DNA of 64,000 nt. Source: Amblyornis subalaris. Its lineage: Eukaryota > Chordata > Aves > Passeriformes > Ptilonorhynchidae. Below, one piece after another: positions 1 through 13,429 of this stretch. The DNA is taken from positions 5,382,156 to 5,446,155 of the forward strand of contig JACAXG010000052.1 in NCBI GenBank assembly GCA_018881555.1. Reading direction: 5' to 3'. Within the stretch, counting starts at the first letter, position 1, and each line of letters opens with the position of its first letter. Under the pieces are notes generated by a model, which was not told the DNA's origin, made no database searches, and worked only from the letters and a program-made list of their open reading frames with translations. The position numbers and the translations under genes were made by a program.

Positions 1-1955
1 TGTTTTAGGCCTCAGTATAAATTAGAACAAAAATTATGTCTTTCAGTCTCAGCATTTTTGGTTTTCCACTGTTTCCCATGTATTTATTTCCTGATTTTTT
101 CCCCCTCCTTTTTCATTGTGGGGTCTAGCCTCAATCCCATTCCAAATTTCAAGCTATTCTAATCACGTCACTCTCATTTAGTTGCAGTCGTATATATATA
201 TATATGCATGTACATATAGTATATATTTCTCGGTGATCAGAAAAATTAAACGTAAGATGCTCATATCGATTTAATAGAGCAACCCTCTTGCCTTTTTAAT
301 ATTTGTCATGACTATGCTTTTGGAAAATACAGTTGTCTACTAAAGCAAGTAAACACAGCCAATAAATTACTATGTCAAAACACAAAAATAGTTGCAACAG
401 AATCTAAACTACCGTCATATTTTCCCACATGATGATTTGAAACACAGGCAGGATAATCTNCTTCCTCTTTTTACATGCTGAAATCAATCAAACACTTCAC
501 ATTCCAGAATGCAGTATAACTTAAACAAAGTATCATTTTGCCTGAGAAGTCAACTGGACATTTCAGAAGGAAATGGTCATGTGGTAACCTAACACAATAC
601 TGGCCATTGCAAATTCTAATTTTGAACGGCTGTGGGCACACAGAGCTGCTTACTTGAACTGAGTTGCTAATGGAAGAGAATAGAAACTCTGCCCTGAGAA
701 GTATCATTTCTAAGATATAATCACACTGGCTCTTTCTTGAAATTAAATGGCTTCAAAAAATCATTACTCTTTATCTATAGCAGCAAGGTAAGCACTTGAA
801 TATTAATTCTTACTAAAAAATAATAGAAGTGTCGTGCCTAATTTTTCAAGGACAAGAAAATATACCTAAAACTCGATGTCTCTTTTTTTTCCCCCCCTCC
901 CTTTAAATAAATTTATGAACTACATTGCTCAGTGAAATCTTGGTTATGGAAAGAGTAAATTTTCCCCATAATCTGATCACTTGAAGAAAGGCACAATAAG
1001 AAAAGAAATGTTAACGTGCAGGTTATGTTAGATGTTGCTTTAGAATTTTTTTTTTTAAAGAAAAGTAATCAAATGAATGTGTCAATTAATACACAGCAAG
1101 CAAGAGCCAATTATGGAAATGATGGCTTAAGGTTAGCTTGCTGCAATATTTTTTAATTCAACAAAAAGTGAAATCAACCTGTTTCTTCTGTAATTGATGG
1201 TTATGACAGAGCTAAAGAGCTCAAGATGTTTTTGTAGTCCTCGGTCTAATTAACATTTCTCTTCTATGACCTACATTTCCCAGAACTGTAACTGCAAAGA
1301 CCCCCAAAAGTCTGCTTTTTGTTTGAAAAATCTTTTGTAACATGTTTAAGAGATCAAAGGCAGAGCAATCAGTGTTTATACACCTTCGGTTGGAAATAAG
1401 TGACAAAATAAAGTCGCATTGCTGCAGCAATTTGCAGAGGAAAACCTTTCCATGACTCTAATGGAAGTCTACAGATGCTGTGATATAATTACTTGTGCGT
1501 GAGTTACGTTCCGTTTATATTTTTTTCCTGTCTTTTCCATTTTATCTTTTTTTTTTCTTTTAGAATGAAAGAAAGATAGAAAAAAAAAAAGACTCAATTT
1601 TTAATGCCAATGATGTTCAGCTAAGTTTCAGTTACTGTCAGAATCTAATACATCCTAGGCAGATTAACTGCAAGAATATGGGTACAGAAAATGCCGTATT
1701 GCAGTCAATAAGAATTTAAGTAGTTATTTTAAGGACAAATACTAAAGTCTACTTTACTAAATCTTTTTAAATTAGTCTATATTTTTCATCTATGTTTTGA
1801 CATTATGCTGGATAAATTATATCAAAATATACCTTTTGTGTTATTTTTTCTCCAAGGTGCTAATGGAATGAACCCTGAAAACACTGAGTCCAATGTCTAG
1901 GTCAGTCCAGTCTTGTCACTTGCTGCTTAATATAGCAATTTGTACTGCAAAAATC
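1..1955. other. Unique AT-rich non-coding DNA
   Basis: No gene, RNA or recognisable mobile element was found. The stretch holds a short TA run near 191-205 and several T-rich or A-rich tracts, for example near 1046 and 1550-1590. The latter can fold as a weak T-rich/A-rich hairpin. Open frames here are short and show no family motif. Confidence 0.6.
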
Positions 1956-2012
1956 AAAGAATCACAGAATAGTCTGAGTTGGAAGGGACCCAGAAGGATC
2001 ATGTAGTCCAAC
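1956..2012 (-). mobile_element. CR1 LINE 3'-end fragment, antisense
   Basis: The sequence reads 'aatcacagaatagtctgag' and then 'ttggaagggacccagaagga', which is the reverse complement of the CR1 3' end. CR1 copies are typically 5'-truncated, so a short piece holding only the 3' end is the expected form. Only the terminal ~55 bases are recognisable, and it is too short to assign a subfamily. Confidence 0.75.
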
Positions 2013-2215
2013 ACTTAAGTGAAAAATGCTACAAATGTACCAATTACAAGCCAAGGGGAAAATAAAGAAAAGTGAAGGAGACCTAGTGCAGAGATATTTG
2101 AAATTTATACTTCATATAAATGTACTGTTTCCCTACTTAGTCTGAAATTTTGTTGCCTCTAAGGAAGATGACCTTGTATTTGTATTCTGGCATTTATAAG
2201 CAAATCCAAAAAAAC

Positions 2216-2252
2216 ATACAGAATTGACAACAGAATTGACAACAGAATTGCA
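2216..2252. repeat. 13-bp tandem repeat, about 2.7 copies
   Basis: The unit 'acagaattgaca' plus one base repeats nearly perfectly three times, the last copy partial. This is a small tandem duplication typical of replication slippage, lying just upstream of a CR1 fragment. Confidence 0.8.
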
Positions 2253-2337
2253 GAAAAATAAAATAAAGACATCCATAAAACTAAAGGGAGACAAGGAGGG
2301 ACGGGGTGGTGCGAGGAGGAGTGACCTCACTACTGTT

Positions 2338-2662
2338 TAAAATTTCCTCATGAGGGGGAGGAGGGCGAGGTGCAGATCTCTTTTCTCTGGTGACCACTGA
2401 TAGGACACGAAGGACTGATTTGCAGCTGCAACAGGGGAAGTTCAGATTAGATATTAGAAAAAAGTTCTACAGTGAGGAGATTGTCAAGCACCAGTACAAG
2501 CTCCCTAGGGAAGTGTCATGGCCCAACATGGTTGGCGTTCATGAAACATTTTAGAAATATGGTTCAGCTTTTATTTTGCCCTGTATGGAGTCAGGAGCTG
2601 GAATCAAAGATCCTCCTGGATCCCTTCCTAATCAGGACATTCTATTCTATGAATCTGTGATT
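2338..2662 (+). mobile_element. CR1 LINE, 3' portion
   Basis: The piece carries the CR1 3'-end landmarks in order. These are a decayed 'agatctcttttctctggtga' segment, 'gcaacaggggaagttcagat' (2430-2449), 'agatattagaaaaaa', a 'ccagtacaagctccctaggg' segment (the 'noncoded' end of the second ORF), and a terminal 'tctattctatgaatctgtga'. Upstream parts, including the endonuclease and most of the reverse transcriptase, are missing, as is normal for 5'-truncated CR1. Open frames inside it are decayed remains of the extreme C-terminal part of ORF2. Confidence 0.88.
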
Positions 2663-5600
2663 TTGAAATTCTGAGAAATGAATGCTATGGTCAGGCTCAC
2701 AGAGCTCACATCTTGTCAACTTTTTAAGCTGGGTAAGTGAACCCATTTTGTTTCTATGCCCTCTTTACTGAGTAGAACCACAATAGGCACATTACTTTTG
2801 CTTTCTTGATTGAAGTCATGTCTGGAAAAGAAAAATGGGTTAGAGTTTAAAATGTGTTAGCTGATATATTGTACTTATCTTTATCTGTGCAGAGGAAAAA
2901 GTGTTAATGTGTCCTTACAGGCCCACACCACTCAGTTGATAGACGTTGGCAATCTCATTTTGATGTCACTGGGAACAAGGATTATTTGCATCCTCTGTTT
3001 TTGAAATAGATGCTATAGTTTGAAAAATAAACTAGAAAAAAATTTAAAATACAGATATTACCTTGAAAAATAACCATAACAAATTTACATTTCATTTTAT
3101 ATACCAGTAGGGGTAAAATTAGATTTTTTCAGACTCTATTTTTATTTAACATTTTAGCTAACAGTCTACCATCCCTTCTGTTTCTATGAGGCAAATAGTA
3201 TACTCCTATGGAAGTGATGTTGTTTTTCCTTTTAAATTAACCCAGATGATTTATCTCATCGTGCATTACAGAGAGAACTGTCTTACACTACTAGTTAACT
3301 CATATCTAAATTACTTCTTTCCCAGAGCTTTCTGAACAAAATATATAATCATCTTGCATTTTTCCTGTTTTCATTTAGTGCTTCTTACAATAGAAAATAT
3401 TTGAAAGGTCTATTAATCTTCACGCTTCAGTGGGCCAACTGAATCAGAGCTAAGGTCAAAAAGGTTTTTGTAAAAATGGTCTGACATTAACTTCAGCTAA
3501 GTTGCTGTCTTTTATTTATTGGTCTTGCTCTGAAACACGTGATACAACACTTCAGGGAAATAATATAACCATTCTAAGATTCCTGGGGAATATTATTCTT
3601 TTTAAATTATAGAGTAAGCTTCTAAAGATAGGTATATTGATTGGTTTGTTATGCAAGTTGAGAGCAAGTACTTTTAATATTTTATTCTTTTAATAAGTCA
3701 AATGTAATTTTTTTATCTTCTTTCATTGTTTCCAAAGTTGGTGTATTCTAACTTTTGTTTTAATGAAGCCAATCGTGTTTAAGCAGAACATCTGGTCTGA
3801 TGAGTCAAGCTAAGGCCAAAATACAAGAAGTCTTTTATGTACTAAAGATGCTTAGGTGACATACACTGAATATGATCACAGCTTCCCCTTAGTTGCTTTT
3901 AACCAAAGAAGAAAATAATAATTTTAAAGGCCTATTTATGGTTACATAAATACCCTGTAAGTAAGATTTTTCTGGTGGTCTTTGACAGGGCTCTGCAGAA
4001 TTTTGTAAGTTTGATGCCTAAATTTTTCCTACTTCATGGTAGCTACCTAAGCGGGGAACCTGTGTTAGGAACCCTTCTTTCCTCCTATAGTCAAACAGTC
4101 TCTTCCAGACATCAAGCGAATCCACACGAATATAAAATCACCTCCCTGAGTAGTTAAGTACAANTTCTAACCTACTTTTATAAACTATTTGTTATTTTGT
4201 TATTGTTTTTTCCGCAATATCTATTGCTTGGTATCTAAACAGTAAGCAAATATGTATGCACACATAATTTCTATTATTTTGAATACTTACTATCTCTAAA
4301 GTCAGATGTATCATTATGAATCCATATTTTATGCTCATACCTATTTTTTCATGCAGCTTCTTTAGTTTAATGCAGACCTCTTGGTTCTCCATAGAAAATA
4401 TGCCTTTGGTTTTAAAAAAAAATCAGTGTGTTACTGGATTCCCATTTTGACTTTTTCTGTTATCACTCACTGTGAATAGTTGTGGTGTTTTGTTAATTTG
4501 TCTGTTTGTATGTTTTGGTTTTAAAGTCCTATTTTTTCAACAGTCAATATTAAAACAAATTAAAAACTATCTTCGCATAAGTTAAACAAAATCATGATCA
4601 TTGATGGTACAGTAGCTGAAAAAATAAAAAAAATCTTAGAAATTTTTACAGGANGAGTAGCTATCCTCCCTGGAAAGTAGATTATTTAGATTATACCTGT
4701 GAGGTCTATTCTCACATATATTGAAAAGCCCACACCCTATTTTTCAGCAGCTGTTTTGTCCCTGGCCATTGAAAATTATAGTCAGGTATTAAAATTGGTC
4801 AAGTGTGGAAAAGTTTCATTAAGCCAAAAAAGGTCAAGTACAGAAGTTTCTACTTTGGCAGCTTAATGAAAAATAAATACATTTTTAAAATTGTCATCTG
4901 ATAGTGAAGGAGTTGAGTTTTGTGATAAGACATTGACTACCTGTAGACTAGATCTACATATGGTTATGACAATTTCTTAAATCCCATTTTATTAAATATA
5001 TTGAGAAACCCAGATTTTTAATATATTCATCTATTGTCTATATTGAACTATATTCTTAACATGCAGACTGGAGTGCTCATATGACTGGGCTGGTGTTTTG
5101 ATATAATCTAATTATGAGCAGGATATGATTGTTTTAAACAGTTTAAAAGTAAATGTTTTCTCTGAGGACTGATACAGTCCATCAAAAAATAATAAGAACG
5201 AATTTTAATAGTCATAAGCAGATGGGAAGTGCAAAATTCACATTATCTGCAAAAATTTTACTCCAGATAGGGGACTCTTCTGGGGAGGGAGTCATGGGGT
5301 TGGCAGGAGGAGGAGTCAAGGATTGTGCTTTTTTTTACAGGATATAAAGCTCTTGACTGAACCAGAAGTTAAATTCCAAGCCAAACAAAAAACAAAAACC
5401 CAGAGATGCCTCTTATAAATCAACAGTATTAACATTGATTTAATCAATAAGGTGCTGGTTTATTATCCTTTACCCTAGTTCTTGCACTGTTTGACTGTTT
5501 CTCTCTATTATGATAGATCAGATATCCTCCTTACCTTTTCAGATGTTTGCTACAATTTTTATTCCAGGACTAGCAATTTACTTTTACTTTCATTCTAAAT

Positions 5601-8089
5601 GTATTTTGATGTTCTCTCCACAGATAAGATGTCTCTAGCTTTGAAGAAATAGGAATCACCTCATCATGTAATTTAGTACACCCAAGGTGCATTCAAAACC
5701 CTGTGATTGCATATAACCACAACTACTTTTTACCTAATACACTCAACCTGCTATCCATGATTATTTTTCAACTGGCTATTTAAAAAAGATCTGAGGACAT
5801 CTCAACGTTATTATAAGAACCAAAATAATGTAGGAAAGAAACAATTCTTGCTTATTTGTTTCCCTACATTACAGATGATTTTTTGTCTTACCAGGAGTGT
5901 CTTTGAAGATTGGAGTGTCAGTGGCATTCCTTCTCAATACCTTGTGCCTGTCTGGGTCATTGAAAAAAAACCCCAGATTTTTCTTTATGATTTAGTATCT
6001 CCATGGGTGAATATTAAGGTAACTAGATTTGATTACCTTCTCAGTAATATGGCCATGCAAAATCAATCTTAAAATTAAAATGGAAGAACTTACAAGAAGA
6101 ACAATACAATGATGATTTAAGTGGACAAAACTCTGAACAGAGAACGAAATTATTTGTCCCTGACAACAAACATCAGCAAAGGGTTCAGCTATGCAGATTA
6201 AGAAAGTTAACCAGATTTAAGAAAAAGCAAAGATTGTTCATAACTAGATAGAAAAATGTAGTCAAAATCTGATATGTCCTCATTTTGTTTTTCAAGAAAA
6301 AATGTTATGTTTAAAAGCAATTCAATATAATACAATGAAAATCCTGCTTTGTGTCAAAACAATATGCAGCAAAATGACAGATACTTATATCAATAATTTT
6401 TCAAATGTTGCAGAATAGATTAAATCAATTATTTTTTATTATTTNAAGTAACTGAAAACTTCCCAGAAATACGATCATTTGTTTGAAGGAAAAAACATTT
6501 GAAAACCTGTCCCAGTCTCCTAACTGGGACCTCAATGCTGTCAACTTCAAAGTCAAATACAAGATTTTTCAGGAAAAGGATGTAAGATTTTTTTTCTAGT
6601 TTTCTAAATATTTCCTATTTTGTGCCAAAACTTTTCAATGTATGAGCATGGTTTTGTAATTAATGCATGTGACTGAGTCCCAGAGTCTTTTCTTGTTTGT
6701 TTTTTTTTAACCAAGATCTAATCCCACAGTATTTTTTTTTAATTGCTTTTAGTCCTGTAATTGATTTTCCAGCATTATTCCCTTAAATATCACTCAAATT
6801 TCTCTCAAGTGTCATGAACTAAACTTCTGTTGAAATCAGTACCTCAAAAACACAGACCTCTACGTCTTGCATCATCTTTTAGATCCTTCATTAGAAATTA
6901 ACTGATTGTATTCAAGTACATATTCTCAGGAATGTTGGGCACCTACTGGTAAGTTAATTAAACTTCTCCACAACACATAAAAAGCAATTTACATTTATGT
7001 TTAGCTTTTCATAAAATGGCAATAGAACTGTTCAGAATTTGTATATTGTATTGTAAAAAAAACAATGATACTTAGCTTTTTTATTTAAGTCAATTCATCT
7101 TTTCAAATACTTTGCAATCTGTTTACTCACTCAACTTCTTAGTTTTAAAAAATGAAGTAGAAACCTATACTGTAAGAATCATGCTTTTCAAAATTATTTA
7201 TGTGAAGAATGGAGCTTTAGAATTCAAACTTTATGGAATAAAAAAATGCTTGCATCAATTCTTAACATTATTAGCACTAGAAATAACAGAATAGTGAGCT
7301 TCTGCTATGTACATGGATAATAAAACACACTTAATTATTCCTTTCATCTCACTCTTACAACAGAGCTTTCAGATTAAAAGATACTAGAAAATTAACACTA
7401 TGGGCTAATATTACGGACTTTATTAGAGTTGTGTGTGGACACTATCTGGAAATCAAACTTCCCATAAAATCTGATAGTGAACATGTTTCACACGGGCAAG
7501 AAAACTAGAGCCACTCTTGGGAAAGCACTGTATATTCACTCCAGCAGTGAATCAACTAGTAAAATCTTTGAGATTTTATTTTTATTAGATGATGCTAAAT
7601 TGTCATCTCCATATATAAGGCATTTCTTGTTAACGCACATAAAATGCACTTGCCTTAGTACAACAAACAGTTGAGACTGATGCAACTTTTGAACTCTGTA
7701 TGTATTTCCTAGAAGATCATCACTGAATAACAGCCAACTAAAATTGCAGACATGAATTCAGAATTTTAAGTCTCCCTCTCTCCTAGGTAAATCCTTAGGC
7801 ATAACTTGCCTTTTATTTGTTTCTCTAAGTACCTCTGGTCCTATCATCCCAGGGGGCACTAGAAATATTTCTACTTATGATATTCATGATCTAATGGAGA
7901 AGATACTCAACTGTCCGATAGGAGAGCTAAATTATGTCTTTCTCTACCTCATATATTAGAAGGTAGATTAATACATGAGTGCATGCTTTCACTCTATGAG
8001 TATTATGTAAAAGCAGAAAGAAACTTCTCCGTTCTATGCCTGTCTCCTAAACAGACCAAGATCCCAAATGGATGTGTACATATAAAAAG
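2663..8089. other. Unique AT-rich non-coding DNA
   Basis: About 5.4 kb with no recognised gene or repeat. It has scattered short homopolymers and three single N calls. The longest open frames are about 74 codons without similarity to a family I know. It could be intronic or intergenic; the sequence does not decide. Confidence 0.55.
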
Positions 8090-8450
8090 CTTGGGATTCA
8101 CCTTATAGCAGCCTTCCAGTACCTAAAGGGAGCTTATAAAAACACGGAGAGCAACCTTTTAGACAGGCAGATACTGATAAGACAAGGGGGAATCATTTTA
8201 AGCTAAAAAAGGGGAGATTTATATTAAATGTTAGGAAGAAATTATTTGCTCAGGGGATAGTGCAGCACTGGAACAGATTGCCCAGGGAAGTTGTGGGTTT
8301 CTGGAAGTGTTCAAGGCCAGGTTGGACAGGATACTAAGCAACCTGATCTAGGGAATGGTAGCCCTGCTCATGGCAAGGGGAGTGGAACTAGATGGTCTTT
8401 AAGGCTTCCTTCTAACCCATATAATTTTATGATTCTATGATTCTGTGATT
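8090..8450 (+). mobile_element. CR1 LINE, 3' portion
   Basis: CR1 landmarks run in order: 'cagccttccagtacctaaag' (8110-8129), a region equivalent to 'gacaggatactaagcaacct', 'ggaactagatggtctttaag', and the terminal words 'atgattctatgattctgtga'. The internal 'gcactggaacagattgccca' (8264-8283) is the standard CR1 block encoding the end of ORF2. The copy is moderately diverged and 5'-truncated. Confidence 0.92.
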
Positions 8451-9685
8451 TCCTGCTATCCTCTGTACTCTAATAGGAAGCAGTAGAAACCAAACACAAA
8501 CAACATTCTCTGAAGGCATTGCAAGAGCAGATACATTAAGTGGAAAGGCAAAGCATCAAAATTATATAGATTGATTTATTCACCCCTGCATATCATCTGG
8601 ATTGTCTGCCTGTTCATTGACTGTATAGGAAATTTACCCAGTTAGATTCAACTGACCATACCACCCTCTGTGGGACTGACAATATAAAATTCTAGAGGGG
8701 CATTCTTCCTCCCCTTAACAAAAGATATAATAACCTGTATTGCATTTATCAGAATGAATATTGCATCTACATGGATCCAGAGTTGTTTAAACTTAATATT
8801 ATTTCTCATTCTCATTGCAACCATGCAGAACTACAGTGTGCTGCTTTGTCTTAATTATAATCATTATCTCACAACTCAGGTAAGATAATTTTATTGCCTC
8901 ATATATCCTATGGACTATAACACTGTACTTCTATATTGACCCTTACAGATTTCAGTTGTTTGACTAGCTGGATATCCAATTTATATTCCTGTTTATAGCC
9001 TCAGCAAGCTACTCATTACACTCTGAGCAGGGTCAGATAACGAGGACAATGGAAACAAATACTAAGTGCCTATATCAAATGTGTCAGACCAGACAGAAGT
9101 AAAAAGCAAGTAATTTCCATAGATTGCAAATCAGTTTATTCCTGAGTTATGAACTTTCAAATTCTTCTTAAACATGTGGGTCCTTCACTAATGCATTCCT
9201 GAAATACACTTCATTGTTCTGTAAAGAAAAGAAATTTGTATGTATGTTGACTGTGAGATTTTATTCATATATGGCTACCGGAAAAATGAGCGAAAGTTAA
9301 ATAGACAGTCAAAGTAATTATTGTTCTGTGTTTTAATATAGTCAAAATGAGAACAAAATTTATGTTTCCATCTCAAGTACTTGATTTTGTGTCTGATTTC
9401 AAGTCAAGAAGGCATCCCACTTGAGTATGGTAAAATGGCAACTTCTCTTGGCTGAATTTTTGGAAACATTTCTTTATGGTATTTTTTAAATTGATTAGAC
9501 AATTTGGTGTTTGCTTATCGATCCTATTTGTTTTAAGTAAGTCCCAAAATGAATCTGCTTTTTAATGTAAGAAGTATTCTTGTTATCTGAAGTTGCATGA
9601 TCTATTCTTATATGTATTTTTCTTATCAGGAAAGAACCTACTCCTACAATTCGTTAAAAACTCCAATTTATTTTTTTCCTAGCAG
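8451..9685. other. Unique non-coding DNA
   Basis: No recognised feature. AT-rich sequence without long open frames or simple repeats. Confidence 0.5.
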
Positions 9686-9690
9686 TATTA

Positions 9691-9736
9691 TCATTACCTT
9701 TGTCATCATTACCTTTACTAACCATTACCTTTGTTA
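9691..9736. repeat. 15-bp degenerate tandem repeat, three copies
   Basis: The word 'cattaccttt' recurs three times at about 15-16 base spacing (near 9692, 9707 and 9723), with short variable spacers. It is a small tandem duplication of no evident function. Confidence 0.75.
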
Positions 9737-10097
9737 TACAATTTTTGTTCATGCATACATTTGTTCATTTTTTGTTATTTTGTTCTGTGATGCTGTAACA
9801 TAAAATTGTGCTCATTTTTCAAGAGCAAATTCTGTACTAGATGAAATTTAACTTACCTCTTCTCAGATAAATTATGTAAGACACATATTAAAGAGCGTTA
9901 AGCTAATTGTATATTGTTCATATTTGTCTTTGGAAATATCTCTAGACAGTAGTGTAACAAAATCTGAGGTTCAGCATACTCACAGCCTCAGCACTATATT
10001 ATTTTTATATTTTTATTTTAACTTTAATACAAAGCATTTTCCAGAGTTGGTGATATCTTTAGGTCTTGCAGAAACATGTGGTAAGGAAAATATCAAG

Positions 10098-10236
10098 AAC
10101 TGCTTTTCTTTGGAGTGATGAAGAGACAAAAGACATAAAATCCTTCTTATTAATAGAATTTGTATGTTTAGTCTCCTCACTCTGAAGAAAAATTTATATG
10201 TCTTTAGTCTCTTCTTCACTCCAAAGAAAAGAAGTT
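10098..10236. repeat. Imperfect inverted repeat, ~35-bp arms plus an internal copy
   Basis: The left arm (10103-10137, beginning 'cttttctttggagtgatgaa') is matched by the reverse complement of the right arm (10197-10231). Only two mismatches fall over 35 bases, and weaker pairing continues outward and inward. The 59-base loop contains a degraded extra copy of the right arm near 10165-10192 ('tttagtctcctcactctgaa'), so the locus has inverted and direct repetition of one motif. A transcript would form a long hairpin. No transposase, target duplication or known element could be tied to it. Confidence 0.8.
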
Positions 10237-13200
10237 CCTCATATTTTCCTTAGCATCATCAACCAGAAAGAAAAACAGCAACAAAACCAACAAACACAGG
10301 CTCCATGTAATCACATGGGCAACCTTGAAACAGGTTCCCTAAAATTTTTCATGAGAGAACTCAAGAAGAGTGTAAAGAGAGTAAAAAAGCTTGTGATGCA
10401 ATTTTTGATGGCCTCGTTTCTCGCATAGACATGACAGAGGCTGTGGTGAAACAAATGAGGGGGATTTGATGTCTGAACCTTACTCATTTGTTGTTTAGAT
10501 TTTTTTTCAGGAATCTGCATGGAAGAGATGGTAGGTGTTCATTCAGACAATCTTCAGAAGTTAAACATATGCAATTTATATATTTTAGTTATTTGATTTA
10601 CAGGGAGAATGTGTGAAATTTCCGTATTCTTTTGGATATATGTATGTTTCTCCATGTTACTTGTACTACAAAAATCATAAGCACTATTAGTAATCATATG
10701 TTTTATGGTGTTGTTTGATAAATACTATAAGAAATTTAAAATACTAGCTATACTCTAAAAGAAGCCATGTTACATCAACATCACTATGCAAAATGGAAGG
10801 TAGGACTGTGATTTAAAAGAATAAAATATTCTCAGAAAAAAAAGGAAACAAATGTTGACACAGACTCGAGAGAGAGTCTGTAAAAGAGACTTGTTTGCTC
10901 AGGGAAATCACTATTTAGCCAGCTGGAGTGCAAGTTCCCACCAGGTTCTTCCATACTCACAACTTTAAAGTCATGAGAGGAGCAATACTTCTTAAGGCAC
11001 TTTAGACAAGAGTATGCACAGTTTACATTTAATATTAATAAGCTGGGAATTATTGGAGATAGTTCATTCATCTTGTGTCACAGTGTTCTTGCACCAGCTA
11101 GGTAAAGGAAGCATAAGTGAGAGAGAGGAAGTAAGAATCCAGCTATCGTTCTTCAAGAAGCCTGTACGGCTAAAGAGCCAGGTGAAAAGGAAAGAGAGAG
11201 AGGAAATAATGAAGAGATTTTAAAATTGAGAAATGAACCCATGAGATGAGAGAAGAAAAGTAGGGTAATTCCTGAATTCCTCTCATCTTTGAACATGTAC
11301 AGTGATCTAGGGAAAACTGAGGCACTGGGCTGTGTACACCTATGCTTTGTTGTTTTGCTATCTTCTCAAGCTACTTTATAATTTTAGAAGCAGCTTGGGG
11401 CTCCTTAAAAAAACAGAAGTAGTTTGGGACCACTTGTCAAAACACAATATCAACTTTTCTTCATTTATTACACGTTATTGTAAATTGTATCTCATCATGC
11501 TAGCATTCTGGGAAAGAATTTTTGGGCAACTTAGTGTCTGTTGGAGGAAGCTGTGAAAAGGATCTAAATAATTTGATTGCACTTCATGGATAGCCTGGGT
11601 GAGATTTATTTGACATAACTTTCTTTAGAAGTTTGTGACAGAGTCACCTGGGTTCCCTCACAGCTCATTCACAGAAGTATTTCCAGCTTAAAATGACCTA
11701 TTTTAATCATATCCCATTCTTCTGTGCCTGGAGAAGGGGACAAAGTTAAGGCAGGCAACACTTTACTGTAGGTCATGCTGTAGCTTGAAGACTTTGGGCC
11801 CAGAGGATGAGACTCACATAAAGACATATACTAAGTGTGGCTGACTGTAAGGTTTTCTCTGAAAGATTAAAGCTGTCAGCATCGCCTGTAGTGCATTTAG
11901 TAAAAAAGAGAATGAGACACTCTTGAGAAAATCACTGAGTCCTGTGCTGTAAACCCTATAACATCACCTCTGTATGAAATAAGGTCTTTTGATACAATGG
12001 TTCAGGCACGCTCACAGACATGATATGGTTAGCAACTTATTTGAAACATAGATTTCAAGAGTAATTTATGTAGACAAAATGCTGTACATGATGCAGTTAT
12101 AAGATTATGCAGTTTCATATTTTTCGTTATTTTTCTTTGAATGATGAGATTAAAGTAAATTAAGATAAATGTTCTTGTACTGCTGGGATTTATTTTTCTT
12201 TTTAACTAAGTCTTTGTATTCAATGTCAGTGTTCTCAGAATAGTTTCAGAGGATTCAATATCTTTTCACGTAAGTTAACTCCCTATGGCACTAGAAATGT
12301 CACCCCCACACACAAAAAAGAAACTATTTTTTGTAATTTTTGCAATGAAAGAGCAACTGGTTCTCTAATTTCCTATTCAGTGTTCTTTCAGTCTTCTTCA
12401 TTATTTGTCTTTTAAAAAAGTAAACATTTGGACTAATGTTTTCCATATCCCCTGAAGGTGATTCTGTCTGATTATAGTAAACATTTAATGCCAAAGACAA
12501 AATAAAATCAATTTGGGCTATATTTTTACTATTAGGTTCCTAATATGGGCTCCTAGATTTTCATCCAACTGTCCAGACAGGAAGGAGTGTGTCATAGTTC
12601 CATGCCATATGTGTACCTGAGGAATCAAAAAGAGATGTAGCTGTGAGATATAAGAAGGAAAGAAAATTGATGATGAAAACACTAAAGTGATTCTGTTCAA
12701 GAATGTGGGGTCAGGACATGGCTGGAGAGGGTGGCATGAGCTTGAAAGCTTTTCCACATCTGGCAGCTTGAATATGGTGTGCAAGGTTCAGACTACAGAT
12801 ATCTTGAATCTTTAACTACTGGCATGGAAAAGATGCTGAGGTTTTTGGAGGGAAATAAAAGATTGCAGGATACCATAGAATATTTTCTTAGGTTTAGGCA
12901 ATGCTTGGTATCTGAGCAGGCAGAGAAGGTGCACCAGTGTGTATATGCTGCTGCTCTCATGTTAACATTCTAATAGAAATGTAACAGATTATTATAGCAG
13001 TCCAGAGCAGCAAATTGTTTACCTCTTAGAAACAAATAGAGCCTCTGGCTTCCCGTGGTTTACTGTCACACGAGTTAGGAATTTAGAATCTAAACAAATA
13101 TTGTTAATGCGTGACAGTGGGTGAAATGCATTGCCCTGTGATCAGACTAAACCATTTAACTGTGCCTCTGGCCTTAGATTCTAAGATTGTATTCAAGTCA

Positions 13201-13429
13201 TTGTCCTAGTTAATTCAGTGAGCTGTTTCCAATAATGACAAATTAATTACTTTAAGAAGAGGAATAGTTAACTCATACCAAATCTCACAAACTGTAAATT
13301 ATTATGTGTATCAGGGGAAAAAAAATCCTTTTTCAGCTCCAGTAGGAAAGCGAATTTTCTGTTTGTTCAAGAAAATGAGTTAATTTTATTTCAGTAAATT
13401 ATCAGGTAATGTGTTTTTGTTTCAGACCC
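10237..13429. other. Unique non-coding DNA
   Basis: No recognised gene or interspersed repeat. A small perfect palindromic hairpin with 8-bp arms lies at 10860-10881 (arms 'acagactc' and 'gagtctgt'). The rest is AT-rich with occasional purine-rich runs, for example near 11115-11215. Confidence 0.5.
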
